Shown here one piece after another: positions 46,430 to 56,930 of a stretch of DNA of 64,000 nt. Source of the DNA: Antedon mediterranea (taxonomy: Eukaryota; Echinodermata; Crinoidea; Comatulida; Antedonidae); contig NC_092671.1 of assembly GCF_964355755.1 (NCBI RefSeq), positions 4,291,001 through 4,355,000 of the forward strand, in the 5' to 3' direction. The notes beneath the pieces are model-generated. The model worked only from the letters and a program-made list of their open reading frames with translations, did not search any database and had not been told where the DNA came from. The translations under genes were made by a program, and so were the position numbers. The first letter of the stretch is position 1. Each line of letters begins with the position of its first letter.

Positions 46430-46725
46430 AAAAGATTACCAACAGTAAATTATAATCACTGTCCTATCAGACAGGTGGTAATCCCTCTGATACAGGAGAT
46501 ATTTTGTGAACCAGTTAACCGGGGTAACCTCATACACGTCTCGAATGATGAACTGGGTTCTTTAAAGTGCACACAGGTTATAACTGTGTACACTGGACCT
46601 ATGGTTTATAGTCCTTATCCGAGGAGACTTGTTCCACCACCAGAACTAGGAGCGATTCAGCCTCGAACCATTGCCGATGTTGTTGGCTCTTTAGGTAACC
46701 GATCGGCCATTTGACTCGCGGATGA
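46430..46725 (-). mobile_element. tRNA-derived SINE-like element, copy 3
   Basis: A-box TGGCCGATCGG (minus; plus 46709-46719), then GGCAATGGTTCGAGGC with the best-preserved B-box GGTTCGAGGC, then the body GTTCTGGTGGTGGAACAAGT, CGGATAAGGACTATAAACC and CACAGTTATAACCTGTGTGC. Confidence 0.7.
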
Positions 46726-46954
46726 CTAAAATACACTCACTTCTATAACACATACAGCATATTACAATATTTAAAAGCATTTTTTAAAAATAAGGTTAAA
46801 CATATATAAATACAAAAATGTAAAATTATTCTTTTACATAAATGCTAATTTGTTATTAATATATAGGCCTAGTAAACCTAAGAAAAAATTGCGACTTTAT
46901 CTAAATGAACATCATAACAAACAGACTACATAATTTTAGGTATGAATATCAGTT

Positions 46955-47170
46955 TCGAGGCATTTCATAACATCAGACCCAAAGATGCAATCTGACCATC
47001 GCATGATCCTCGTTTTTTATTTCTTCGAAAAAAATGATAAATACAATTGTTTGTACGCTTTAAAGTTTCCTTATATGGATAGTGGTGTATGCTGATAGGC
47101 TTACATCACCATTATTTTATTTCCGCTATGTCGGGAAAGAAACAATTAAGCATTATTTTTTACAAATTTA
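46955..47170. repeat. GPCR-unit flanking block, copy
   Basis: TTTCGAGGCATTTCATAACA, GACCATCGCATGATCCTCG, TTGTTTGTACGCTTTAAAGT and TATGTCGGGAAAGAAACAAT. Followed to 47640 by sequence found elsewhere only in the 60264-60734 duplicate. Confidence 0.7.
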
Positions 47171-47654
47171 TTCATTATTTTTTTACAAAAAAAATAAATT
47201 AAAAAAAAAATATTTTACTTATCATATGATGTGCAGGATGTAATATAATCTTAGGATCACAGTCATTATTACATAACTACATAATCGGAGTTCGTGATAA
47301 TCCTATGATGTACGGTAATCTGAGTATAAAAACGGTGTCATATAAAAGTCACACAATCTGTGAAAAATGTTTCCTTCTTAGATGTAATACTAGGATCGGA
47401 TGCTTGACGATTTGCTACCTGTACGGAATTTACTTAAAGCATAAAGTATACCAAAGAATATTATAAGAATGAGAGCAATCCGCAATTTCTCTGCCACACT
47501 AATGTTTCGCAGAGTCATAATAATTAACTGGCTCTGGTTTTCCGTGGAGTAGGGCATCGACAAGTTTTTGTGGCGGTTATACTAATCTAAGCCCGGACAA
47601 AGGGGTTTTATGATAAAAATGTTATCAACTATACATATGCTAACATCATGTTAA

Positions 47655-47965
47655 ATGCCACATCATCATTGTCACCATCTTCAAACGTCACTATCCTTAT
47701 CACCATACCCTCATCATTGTCACCATTATCATTTTCATCATCATCATTGCCACCATCGTCAAACGTCACCATCTTCATCATCATTGTCACTATTACCATT
47801 GTCACCATCATCGTTTTCACCATCATCATTGTCACCATTGTCAAACGTAATCATCCACATCATCATTGTCACCATCGTCAGACTTAACCATCCTCGTCAC
47901 CATTGTCACCATTATCAACGTCATCATCCTCGTCATCATTATCATGGTCACCATCTTCATTGTTG
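47655..47965. repeat. CATCATTGTCACC minisatellite, copy 2 (310 bp)
   Basis: Same word set and same right flank (TTGTTGGCATTCACACGGTG) as 27435-27965, but about 220 bp shorter. Lies on the 3' side of the 48869 receptor. Confidence 0.9.
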
Positions 47966-48062
47966 GCATTCACACGGTGTTTGATAAAGAAAGACAATTT
48001 TTCATTTATTTTTTTGCACAAATAATTATTAACCAAAAGCAACTGGAAATAAAGCCTAATAT

Positions 48063-48340
48063 TTAAAGATGTATTGTCCCTTAAAAACATGAAAATGGAT
48101 TTTGTATAGGCCATTTTGTAGTTATAACAAAGTTAATCACTTCCATAGAAAAAAACCCGAAAAAATATGATTTCACTTACAAAATGACAAAATAAACAAT
48201 TCAATTCAATCAGAAACTCACTGACTTCCAGCCAATTTGACTATTTAAAAAAAAATTACAGTTTTCAGGTAAATAATCCAGGTAATAACAATTATGTGAC
48301 ATTAAAATGGCATATAAAAAAAGGGACAATACATCTTTAA
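48063..48340. mobile_element. TTAA-ended MITE, 278 bp
   Basis: TTAAAGATGTATTGTCCC at the left and GGGACAATACATCTTTAA at the right, an 18-bp perfect terminal inverted repeat with TTAA edges. The interior matches 36342-36675 in opposite orientation. It lies in the 3' flank of the 48869 receptor. Confidence 0.8.
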
Positions 48341-48868
48341 TAAATTTAATTATAAACATTAATTTTTCTATACAATAATAAAACAATTAAACAGTCCATT
48401 AAGCAGATTTACTGGATTTTACGTTTTGTATAGAATACACTTATATTTATGTTAACGTTATCCTCTTCCATTCCCTATGAAGGTACGTATCTATAAACGC
48501 ATCAAATACAGATGGAAGTGAAATTTTGTTTTAAATGGTTTCTAATGTTAATAACAATAGAAGTAATAATGAAGTGGGTCCTTCTTGAAATAAAAGTCAA
48601 AGATACATTATAAGGACGATAATTGTGATTTCTTATGCACTTTTAGAGGTGCAGTATTTTTAAAAGCAATGACAAAAAGTATTGCAAGACGTTCATAAGT
48701 AAGACTGAAACAAGTTTAGACGTAAATATGTTGAAATGAAATTATTCATTAATTAATGTTTTTAAAAGATTTAAAAATATACGGTAATCTATCATGTTTG
48801 CTAATGAAGTAAGTAATAATTTTAATTCCGGCATAGATTAAATAAAAGTAAAGTATAAATTGGTAAAA

Positions 48869-49924
48869 TCATCTAATCAATCTCGTTCGAATTCTTCTGT
48901 AGAAAACGTCAACAAACTCTCGTCTAAAACCGTCATTCACTACATTATATATCAAAGGATTTACAGCAGAATTTAGAAATGTTAAAAATCGACAAATATT
49001 TAAAAATAAACTATCACGCGATCCAAGAATGTTAGTAAAGTATAATATTCCAAACAAATAAAGTGGTTTCACAAGGGCAACATAGACTGTGAATGTCACA
49101 CAAACTGTCCAGAATATTTTCCTTTCAGATTTAGAACGTGGGTCGTTCTCACGTGAATTTGATACTATGTTGAGGGATTTTCTTATAGAATAGAGCATAA
49201 GTGAATATAAAATTACCATACTTATAATTAGCAACATATTCACAGTTACGTTCAAAATCAACAAAATTAAATAGAGTTTATTGTATCTTGGATGAATACC
49301 ACATATAGTTGCACGATTTGTAATACCTCTATACATATCAGGCCATGGAAGAATAATAGAAACGCGTATAGCATACACAAAGGCTAAAGTGTTCACAGAC
49401 AAACCGAAAATCCATATAACTGCACACATTTTAACGGATCTTGAAGGAGTACCAAATGCACTTGTTTTATATTCAATAGGTCTGCAAACTGCCATATAAC
49501 GTTCAATGGAAAGCCAAAAAATCGTTAAAACTCCTACATGCCCGGCACAAGTACTGAAATAATCAAACTGTCCGCATTCAAAGTTGTGAAATTCCGCTTT
49601 ATCAATTTTATAGTTTACCGGTATCAGATCTTCGCTTATCCATATTTTAATTGGTGCCACAATTAAAATGATCGTATCAGCTATTGCCAAATTGGCTAGA
49701 TACACGTACGCTGGTGTGTGTAATTTACTCACTATAACGATAAATGTCATTATGTTGCCGACAATGCCAAATGCAACAACAACAGGAGCAATACAGTTAA
49801 TCAAAATCCTCTCGAAGTCACTAGGAAGGAACATATCAATGTATACATCAAATAGACTCGTGTTAGATGTTAAATTCCCGTGTTCAGATGCACCATAGGA
49901 TGTATTGTCGACCGAAAGTGACAT
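48869..49924 (-). CDS. Class A GPCR, intact, intronless, 351 aa
   Basis: ATG 49924, MSLSVDNTSYGASEHGNLTS. N-terminal sequons NTS, NLT, NTS. TM1 GIVGNIMTFIVIVSKL (N57), TM2 LANLAIAD (D83), C117, ERY at 141-143 in LSIERYMAVCRP, W in TM4 (CAVIWIF), WPDMYRGITNRATIC in the second loop, NDPRSKSERKIFWTV before TM6 with VKP in place of CWxP, NPLIYNVVNDGFRREFVDVF for TM7 and helix 8, tail RRIRTRLIR. An identical protein is encoded at 61963-63018. Closest other paralogue is 28739-29791. Sits in a duplicated unit with minisatellite and MITE on its 3' side and a TATA-like block 5'. Ligand unknown. Confidence 0.92.
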   Translation of the reverse strand: MSLSVDNTSYGASEHGNLTSNTSLFDVYIDMFLPSDFERILINCIAPVVVAFGIVGNIMTFIVIVSKLHTPAYVYLANLAIADTIILIVAPIKIWISEDLIPVNYKIDKAEFHNFECGQFDYFSTCAGHVGVLTIFWLSIERYMAVCRPIEYKTSAFGTPSRSVKMCAVIWIFGLSVNTLAFVYAIRVSIILPWPDMYRGITNRATICGIHPRYNKLYLILLILNVTVNMLLIISMVILYSLMLYSIRKSLNIVSNSRENDPRSKSERKIFWTVCVTFTVYVALVKPLYLFGILYFTNILGSRDSLFLNICRFLTFLNSAVNPLIYNVVNDGFRREFVDVFYRRIRTRLIR

Positions 49925-49984
49925 TTCTTTGTTTTCCCCACTGAATTGCTAACAAAATACTGTACACAATCTCCCAAAACAGTC

Positions 49985-50260
49985 CTAATAATGGTGCTTT
50001 GCCAGAATTCTTTTTAGTAGAGGGACGCGTTCAAACTCACACTACATCTAGGCTATATAACAGGTCCAGATTCTACTGACAATGATAAAATGTGGGAGTT
50101 ACTATGCACGAACGTGAAATGTACTGTACTGTAGGTTTTTACTAAACTCAACATTGTATCCTATTCAAAATAGACTTGACGAATGTAAATTGAATTCAAA
50201 GAATAATGTTAGCGGTGAAATGAAGCCACACCTGTTCACCGCCAATTTTGTACTGTATTG
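49985..50260 (-). promoter_or_regulatory. Upstream block with TATA-like motif of the 48869-49924 GPCR
   Basis: On the minus strand TTTTATCATTGTCAGTAGAA and CCTGTTATATAGCC (plus 50052-50060 GCTATATAA), about 130 nt before the ATG, followed by GTCCCTCTACTAAAAAGAAT. Divergence from other copies is higher than in the coding part. Confidence 0.55.
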
Positions 50261-50289
50261 TTTACCGTTGATATAATAAATGTTGAATG

Positions 50290-50395
50290 TTGTGTAGTCC
50301 TTATCCAAGAAGACTTGTTCCACCACCAACTATAGGAGCGTGTCGGCCTCGAACCCATGCCGATGATATTGTTGGCTCATTAGGTAAACCTAGAA
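50290..50395 (-). mobile_element. tRNA-derived SINE-like element, partial copy
   Basis: GGCATGGGTTCGAGGCCGAC (B-box) and CCTATAGTTGGTGGTGGAAC on the minus strand, but the A-box end is missing (TTTACCTAATGAGCC then unrelated sequence). Same partial copy at 63384-63489. Confidence 0.6.
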
Positions 50396-50919
50396 CAAAT
50401 TGCAACATGTAAATGAAAATGAAACAAACAAACAGATGATAGACCCCTCTGCAACTTTAATTTATGAATATTAGTTTCGAGGCATTTCATAACATCCGAC
50501 CCAAAATTGCTATCTGCGGACCGACCTCGTTTTTTATTTCTTTGAAAAAATTGATAAATATAATTGTTTGTACGCTTTAAGCTTCCTTATATGGACATTT
50601 TTGTAAACATCGCCATAATTTTATTATCTGATTTCCGCTATGTGGGAAAGAAACAATAAAGTAGTGTTATTTTTTAACAATTTTATTTACTTCTTATACT
50701 TTCTTACCATATGATTTGCCTTGCTTAAACATAACTTAGGATGAGAGTATTACATTTGTTTTAGTTTTTCTTTTACAATTACCTGACTTCATTAACAGAA
50801 ATATAAATGTCAATATTTATTGTGTAAAAAGAAAGACTTAACAAGAGAAAAACCACTATAAGTTGTAGGTCTATCATATTGTTGATTAATTATATCGTCC
50901 TATATATCACTAAAAAACC

Positions 50920-51765
50920 ATTGGAAACTAATTATTTTTATCACATAGGGCCTTAGTAGTGAAACAGTATCTCCATCATATAACAAACCCTTTGTTCTTG
51001 TTTTCTTTGGTGGGGGTGGCCCATATTTATTCTCATATGCATAAACTATACAGACTAAATAAAATAGGATTAGTACACTATCAGTGTCTAACTAATATCT
51101 CTTGTTATCTTCCATTACATTCATTTTCTCTTATAATTGTTTTTTTTTTTTCGTCTTGTGTGGGTTCGTCCCACTTTTATTATAGTTCTATAAATATAAA
51201 TAATATATGTATATATGCACATTTATATAATTCTCTTATTTATAAGGTACATTGTTAAAAAAATACATATCTTTTGAACAGTATATACATAAGACTAAGA
51301 TTATTTTGATGTTAAGAAGTAACCACATTTACATTCATATACATTTTTAAAAATACAATTAATTAAAATATGTCGATGGCAGTAAACTGACGATAAAAAT
51401 TGATTTAAAAAAAACGTACTTATGAAAAAGTTATTATTGTTGTTTTATTCTGTTCGTGTCCGTTGTCTGGGTAGAGAGGCTATAAACTCAGGGGAAGAAT
51501 ATAAAGAATCTTCCATTTTCACCAAGAAAAAAATGGATGAGATGAAAACGAAGAATGCAAAATCTTGAAAAAAGGGTGTTTAGAATGGATAGGATGGAAT
51601 GATATATAATGAAAACCGTAAGGTTAGAGTCCATACACAGTGCAAGTCCAAGGTAATATTTTGGCTCTGTGTGTATGTGAGTCGCTTCATACCCGGATGA
51701 CATATCTTAAAACTAATATAGTTACTAGGCCTATATACAATTTATTTAAGAGATAAAAATAGCAT
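50920..51765. other. Spacer with no gene seen
   Basis: Includes a segment related to 33315-33430 (CAGTGTCTAACTAATATCTC). The rest is AT-rich, with no recognisable exon. Confidence 0.4.
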
Positions 51766-51769
51766 TTTT

Positions 51770-53800
51770 TTTATTTCATTAATTTAAGGAGATTTTGCTT
51801 TATATCTTCCCATTTACATTGAGCTTTAAAGTAGTAGCACTTATACTCATTTTCAATTAAATGCTTTTCCAGATCTTTTTTTCATAGTTGTTTCCTTTTT
51901 TTTCAGGTTTTGTTAATATATGCAACTTATATATAGAGAATACAAATAATGAAATCAATTCATTTACAATTATGTTATTTGATCCAGTAATCATTGTAGT
52001 CCAAGTTATTGGGTCTTCGTTTGAAAAGCTCTTAACTATGACATTTTTAAATTTAAGCCATATCCATTGAATTACACTGCATTTATATAACATGTGTTTT
52101 TCAGTTTCAACCTTGTTTATACATTTATCACATAAATCATTACCTGCTAAGTTCCAGATTTTCAATCGTTTTTACATGGTAGTATTCTATGCAGAAGTTT
52201 AAAATTAAATTGAGCAACTTTGGGTATATGTTTTAGTCTATAAACTTTATAGTACCAAACATTACTCCAATCAATGTCTACCTTACCTAGTTCTATTTCC
52301 CATTTTGTTTGTGAATTTGGTATTTTTGAACATCTATTAATAAAATGATTATAGAAGACTGTTCCTTTATTTTTCATATAAAGTCGTAGACTAGGAATAC
52401 TATTGTCTTCCTTTTTTATATTACCTTTTTCAATAATTTCTTTCCACTCTTTTGGTATGGCTTTTAACAATTGCATATATTCAATTAAGGCGTTATGCCG
52501 TTTATACAGTTTAGGAAATATTTCACAAGGTGAAAGTACTCTATCATTCATGTAAATATCTCCGATTGTTTTAAACCCAGAAGATAACCATACTTTAAAA
52601 TACATAGATTTATTGTTCAATACGATATGTCCGTTTTCCCATAATTGTTGGCTCTTTATTTCCATGGTAGTTTTTGGTTTTACATGTATGATATTGTTTA
52701 ATTTTACAACAGACTTCATCATATTTCTATAAAATAAAGGCATACTGCCCAGGTTAGCATGCTCTTCTAAATTCAACTGCGTTATGTTAACTGTGTATTC
52801 AATAGGTTGAAGGTAAAACTTTGGAAAGCATTTCCATTTACCTGGATCTGGGCTTAAGAGTCTCTTAACCCAGGTTAGTTTGAGAGATTCTATCACCGAA
52901 GTGAGATCTGGCATATTCAAACCACCTTCTTCCACATTTCTAATTAATGTTGTTCGTTTTATTTTTTCTATTTTATTACCTTAAAGGAAGTCATATAACC
53001 GTTTTTCTATTTTTGTAGTTATTTCCTTAGGCACCTCAATAATACTAGCAGTATAGATAAACCTTGATATTGCTAGTGTTTTTATAATAGTAATTTTACC
53101 AAAAAAACTTAGGTTACGTCTTTTCCATAAAGTTAGTACATTTTCTGAGTTGGTGATTTTTTTCTCCCAATTTCTGTATTCACATAATTGTTTATCATAA
53201 CCTACATGTATTCCTATAAATTGTACTGGTTCACTGGACCATACAATATTGAATGGTTTTGACATATTATTTTTGTTTGAACCAATCCACATACCATTTG
53301 TCTTATTTTTATTTAGTTTTAATCCTGACACTCTACAGAATAGATCAATTTCATCGAAAAAATATTTTAGACTACTTTCATCTTGCGTAAAAATAACGGT
53401 ATCGTCTGCAAGTTGAGCAATCTTTACAATGTTGTCATTTTCGTTATTGCTGTTTGGTAATGTAATTCCTTTACATTTAGGATTTTTTCTTATATTTGTG
53501 GCCATTAATTCTGTCACCAAAATAAATAGTAGCGCTGATAATGGACAGCCTTGCCTCACGCCGCACTCCATATTAAAGCTTTCTGAGAGCCATCCGTTAT
53601 TTACTATAACACAATTTGTTTCTTTATAAATTACATTTATCCATTTGATAAAAGAATTACCAAAACCGAAATGACTTAAAGTCTTAAATAATAGTACTCT
53701 ATCTAATGAGTCAAAGGCTTTTGCAAAATCTAGAAATACAATTGCCCCTGACATATTGTTTAAGCTTATAATTGTTAATAATTCTTTTATACAGTATCCA
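51770..53800 (-). pseudogene. 5'-truncated L1/Tx1-type LINE reverse transcriptase
   Basis: On the minus strand from about 53800: SGAIVFLDFAKAFDSLD (RT motif A), GVRQGCPLSALLFILVTEL (motif B), AQLADDTVIF (catalytic motif C), GLKLNKNKTNGMW (motif D), then an in-frame TAA near 52981, EEGGLNMPDL, and after frameshifts CDKCINKVETEKHMLYKC (zf-RVT type Cys/His cluster) at about 52110. Ends with CKWEDIKQNLLKLMK and a stop at about 51775. The N-terminal endonuclease and ORF1 are lost, and at least one stop and two frameshifts are present. Dead copy lying between the two large receptor duplicates. Confidence 0.85.
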
Positions 53801-53849
53801 TCGTAATAATAGTAATTATTGCCTGCACAGTCCGAATAGTGCATTTGTT

Positions 53850-54635
53850 CTTTATGTATCTTTTTTATCTTTAATTACTTGTTGAGTGCTAGGCCTATGT
53901 TTTGTATTTTTTTATGCGATATTTTATGTTCAACCTCAATTGTTAAATAATGAATTGCGATAATAAAGTTCAAGTTTATAATAAAGCTACAGATCAGCAG
54001 GCCGGAGAAAAACTAAAGGACAAGTCGTATTTCAGATTGACCAACGGTAGAGATTGATAACCTGACATATAGACAAATTTGTATAGACTAGGTTATATAT
54101 TTGAAACTACTTAAAGTGAAATAATTGTCACCATTTCAAACTAATTCATATTTGGGTCTCTTAATTTCATGTAGGCTATACTGTATATATATATACCGTG
54201 CTCAACTCAGTCCTATAAGTATGCATCAGAGTTGGTATCATTTATCAATATTTGCTTATATTTTTGCTTAAACTGAAATATTTAAGAAGTGCTTAAGCAA
54301 TTAACTTAAGCATATCTGTATTGTAGAGGACCTCTTGAGACAAGCTATTGCTTCTAGTGCGGGCCCCAGTTATTGTCAATATAACTGAATAAATGTGTAT
54401 GAATGAATGAGAATATTAATTTATCAAACCGTCTTAGCAGAAAAACTGTCTTTGCGCATGCGTAATATTAAACACTAGAGGGCAGCAAATTATGTCTTAA
54501 GACGAACCTTTTTTTCTCTTAGCGATAACGGTGCTTTACATATTTCACTGGCAGAGCAGTAGTCGTATTATTATATAAATATATGGCTCGCTGTCCATTG
54601 GGAGCCTCGATTAAGCACCATCTTCTTAAAATTAT
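53850..54635. other. Spacer with retroposon 3' end
   Basis: 54330-54412 reads CTCTTGAGACAAGCTATTGC, CGGGCCCCAGTTATTGTC, then AATGTGTATGAATGAATGAG, which looks like a LINE 3' terminus with a short tandem tail. 54440-54490 includes TTTGCGCATGCGTAATATTA and AGAGGGCAGCAAATTATG. No gene is supported. Confidence 0.45.
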
Positions 54636-54680
54636 TTCTTTGAATTCCCGTGTTCAGATTCATCATAGGATACATTTGGA
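54636..54680 (-). pseudogene. GPCR N-terminal relic
   Basis: GAATTCCCGTGTTCAGATTC, ATCATAGGATACATTT match the minus-strand sequence for YGASEHGN at the receptor N-terminus. It lies just left of the next duplicate and is too short for more. Confidence 0.55.
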
Positions 54681-54988
54681 ATTTATAAGCTACACCCTGA
54701 TTTTTCTCACTATCAACACATTTACCTTGTTTGTGTACCATTTCCATAAATTACCGAGGGTAACATAAACTGCCAATCAAACAATTTTCCTTTCGGATTT
54801 AGAATGGAAGTTGTTGCACCGGTGGCGGATTGGAAACGCATTGCGGGATCTTCTTACAGAATAGAGCATAAGTAAATATAAAATTACAATAATTATAATT
54901 AGCAAAATATTTACACAGTTCAGAATCCACAAAACCATATATCGTTTATCGTGATTAATATCACATATAGTTGCACGATTTGAGATAC

Positions 54989-54999
54989 CATACATATCA
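54989..54999. repeat. Target-site duplication of the LINE, left copy
   Basis: CATACATATCA, identical to 58450-58460. In the unoccupied parent (45354-45367) the site is CCTCTATACATATCAGG, so the 11-bp word is duplicated by the insertion. Confidence 0.85.
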
Positions 55000-55094
55000 T
55001 TTTTTTTATTTTTATTTTATTTTATTTTTAAAACCAGAAACAACAGCAGAAACAAATCCGCCACTTACAGCTTGGTTTAACAGATACAAAACAA

Positions 55095-56195
55095 TTACAA
55101 CAACTCAGAAACACTTAAATTACGACGAAACAGATAAAGATTGGAATTAAAAATGTCAATATGGGGATGGGCCTGGACTAAAATATTATAATATAAACTT
55201 AATCTACTGATGTAACCACTTTTGAGAACATTGACTCTACAAAAGGGAACACAAAGGATACTATTGTTTCTTAAATTACGGGCGGGAACACGAATACCGA
55301 AATTGGAGATAAAGTTGCAGTCAAAAATAGAATGAAGACATTTAAAAAGAAAAATAAGATCATTGTGACATCTACGTAATGAAGGGGGAGATATGGGATA
55401 TATTTTGTTATCATCACAATTATAAAGATTGTTACATTTAAAAAGATTATTCTGATTGTGGTTGTGGCTGATGTAGCGCAAAAATCTAGAATAGAGTCGG
55501 TCAATACGTGAGGCTTGGGTTTTGGAGATCGAATTGTAAATAACAGAACAAAAGTCTAAATTAGGTTGGATTAAGGTGATATATAGATAAACTTTGGAAG
55601 AACGACCGAGATATTTTCCATTGCGCCACATCAGCCCAAGCAGCTTATTGCATTTATTTAGAAGATGATCGACAAGGGAACTATCTAAAATAATACCGAG
55701 ATCACGATGTTGATGCACCTTATTAATAGGTTTGTCGTCGATGGAATAGACATAAACAATTTTATTTTTATTTAAAGTACAGGACAAAATATTGCACTTG
55801 GAAGAGTTTAACATCATGCCCCACAAAGTGGACCAGGAACTAAATTTAGTAAGGTCTCCCTGAAGCATTTCAGCATCTTCATAACTGTTGATAGTTTTAA
55901 TAATTTTAAGATCGTCAGCAAACATAAGACAATCTGAATAGCGAAACAGCGATGGAATATCGTTCACATACAAATTAAAAAGGAGGGGACCGAGGATTGA
56001 CCCCTGAGGAACACCGGAATGAACTGGAAGCCACTCAGATGCCTCGCCATCGATAACTACACGTTGATGTCTACCATCCAAATAGCTGAACCAGGACAAA
56101 AGATGAGGATTAAAACCAAGTCGTTGAAGTTTAAAAATAAGAAGACTGTGTGGCACCAAATCAAAAGCTTTTGAGAAGTCAGTATATATAACATC
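55095..56195 (-). pseudogene. LINE reverse transcriptase, palm to C-terminus
   Basis: Begins at motif A (DFSKAFD near 56175), then DGRHQRVVIDGEASEW, SGVPQGSILGPLLFNLYVND, CLMFADDLKIIK (catalytic Asp pair), MLNSSKCNILS, HRDLGIILDSSL, and a C-terminal region with YITLIQPNLDFCSVIYNSIS. The stop is at 55095. It is out of frame with the preceding RT segment by one nucleotide. Confidence 0.88.
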
Positions 56196-56930
56196 ACATT
56201 GTGGCCCTTGATGGCATCATACACAGTTGTCAGAAGACAAGCAAGATTTGTTTCATATGACCTGTTGGGAACGAAACCATGCTGATAGAGAGAGATGGTA
56301 GGATGAACATGGGACCAAATGTGATTATACATGACTCGTTCGAAAAGTTTTGAGATGGTAGGCAAAATTGAAATCGGTCTGTAATTGGTGACGGATTTCT
56401 TGGAACCAGATTTGTAGATAGGAACAACATTAGATTGCTTCCAGAAAGATGGGAATTTACCAAAAGTCAGAGATTTGTTAAAAATAGAACAGATAGGAAT
56501 AGAGAGAGGTTTCGCACAAACTTTTAAAACATGGTTACTCAGCTCATCACAGCCAGAAGCTTTATGTGGTTTGATAGACGTAAGCAGTTTGTAAACAGAA
56601 TCCGGCTGAATATCAGGTATAATTAAATAATCAAGGGATGATTCAGGGAGAGCATGATGTTGGTCAGTGATACTTAAAGTAGATTTTTGAAAAACAGAAT
56701 GAAAAAATGAATTAAACAAAATAGCTTTATCTTTCGCACTCTCCGCGACCTTGTCCCCGTAGTTCAAAACAGACGGATAAGACGACGTTTTTGTTTTCGT
56801 CTTGATCCATGTCCAAAAGCGCTTGGGATTAGATTTTATGCTATCAGAGAGGGAACGGATATATTGTGAGTAATTCTTTTTGGCAAGCTTTTTAACGTTT
56901 TTCTGGCCGTAATGAAATATTTTTAAAGTG
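56196..56930 (-). pseudogene. LINE reverse transcriptase, fingers region
   Basis: Contains KRFWTWIKTKTK, FNSFFHSVF, IKPHKASGCDELSNHVLK, FPSFWKQSNVVPIYKSG, TNYRPISILPTISKLFERV and LYQHGFVPNRSYETNLACLL. Open between the two frameshifts. Joined in the ancestral element to the endonuclease upstream. Confidence 0.85.

Noticed and set aside
46295-46714. 139-codon open frame on the plus strand, repeated identically at 59389-59808
   Set aside because: It runs through the receptor upstream block and the antisense of the SINE. Identity of the two copies is due to the segmental duplication and not selection on a protein. No domain is recognisable.
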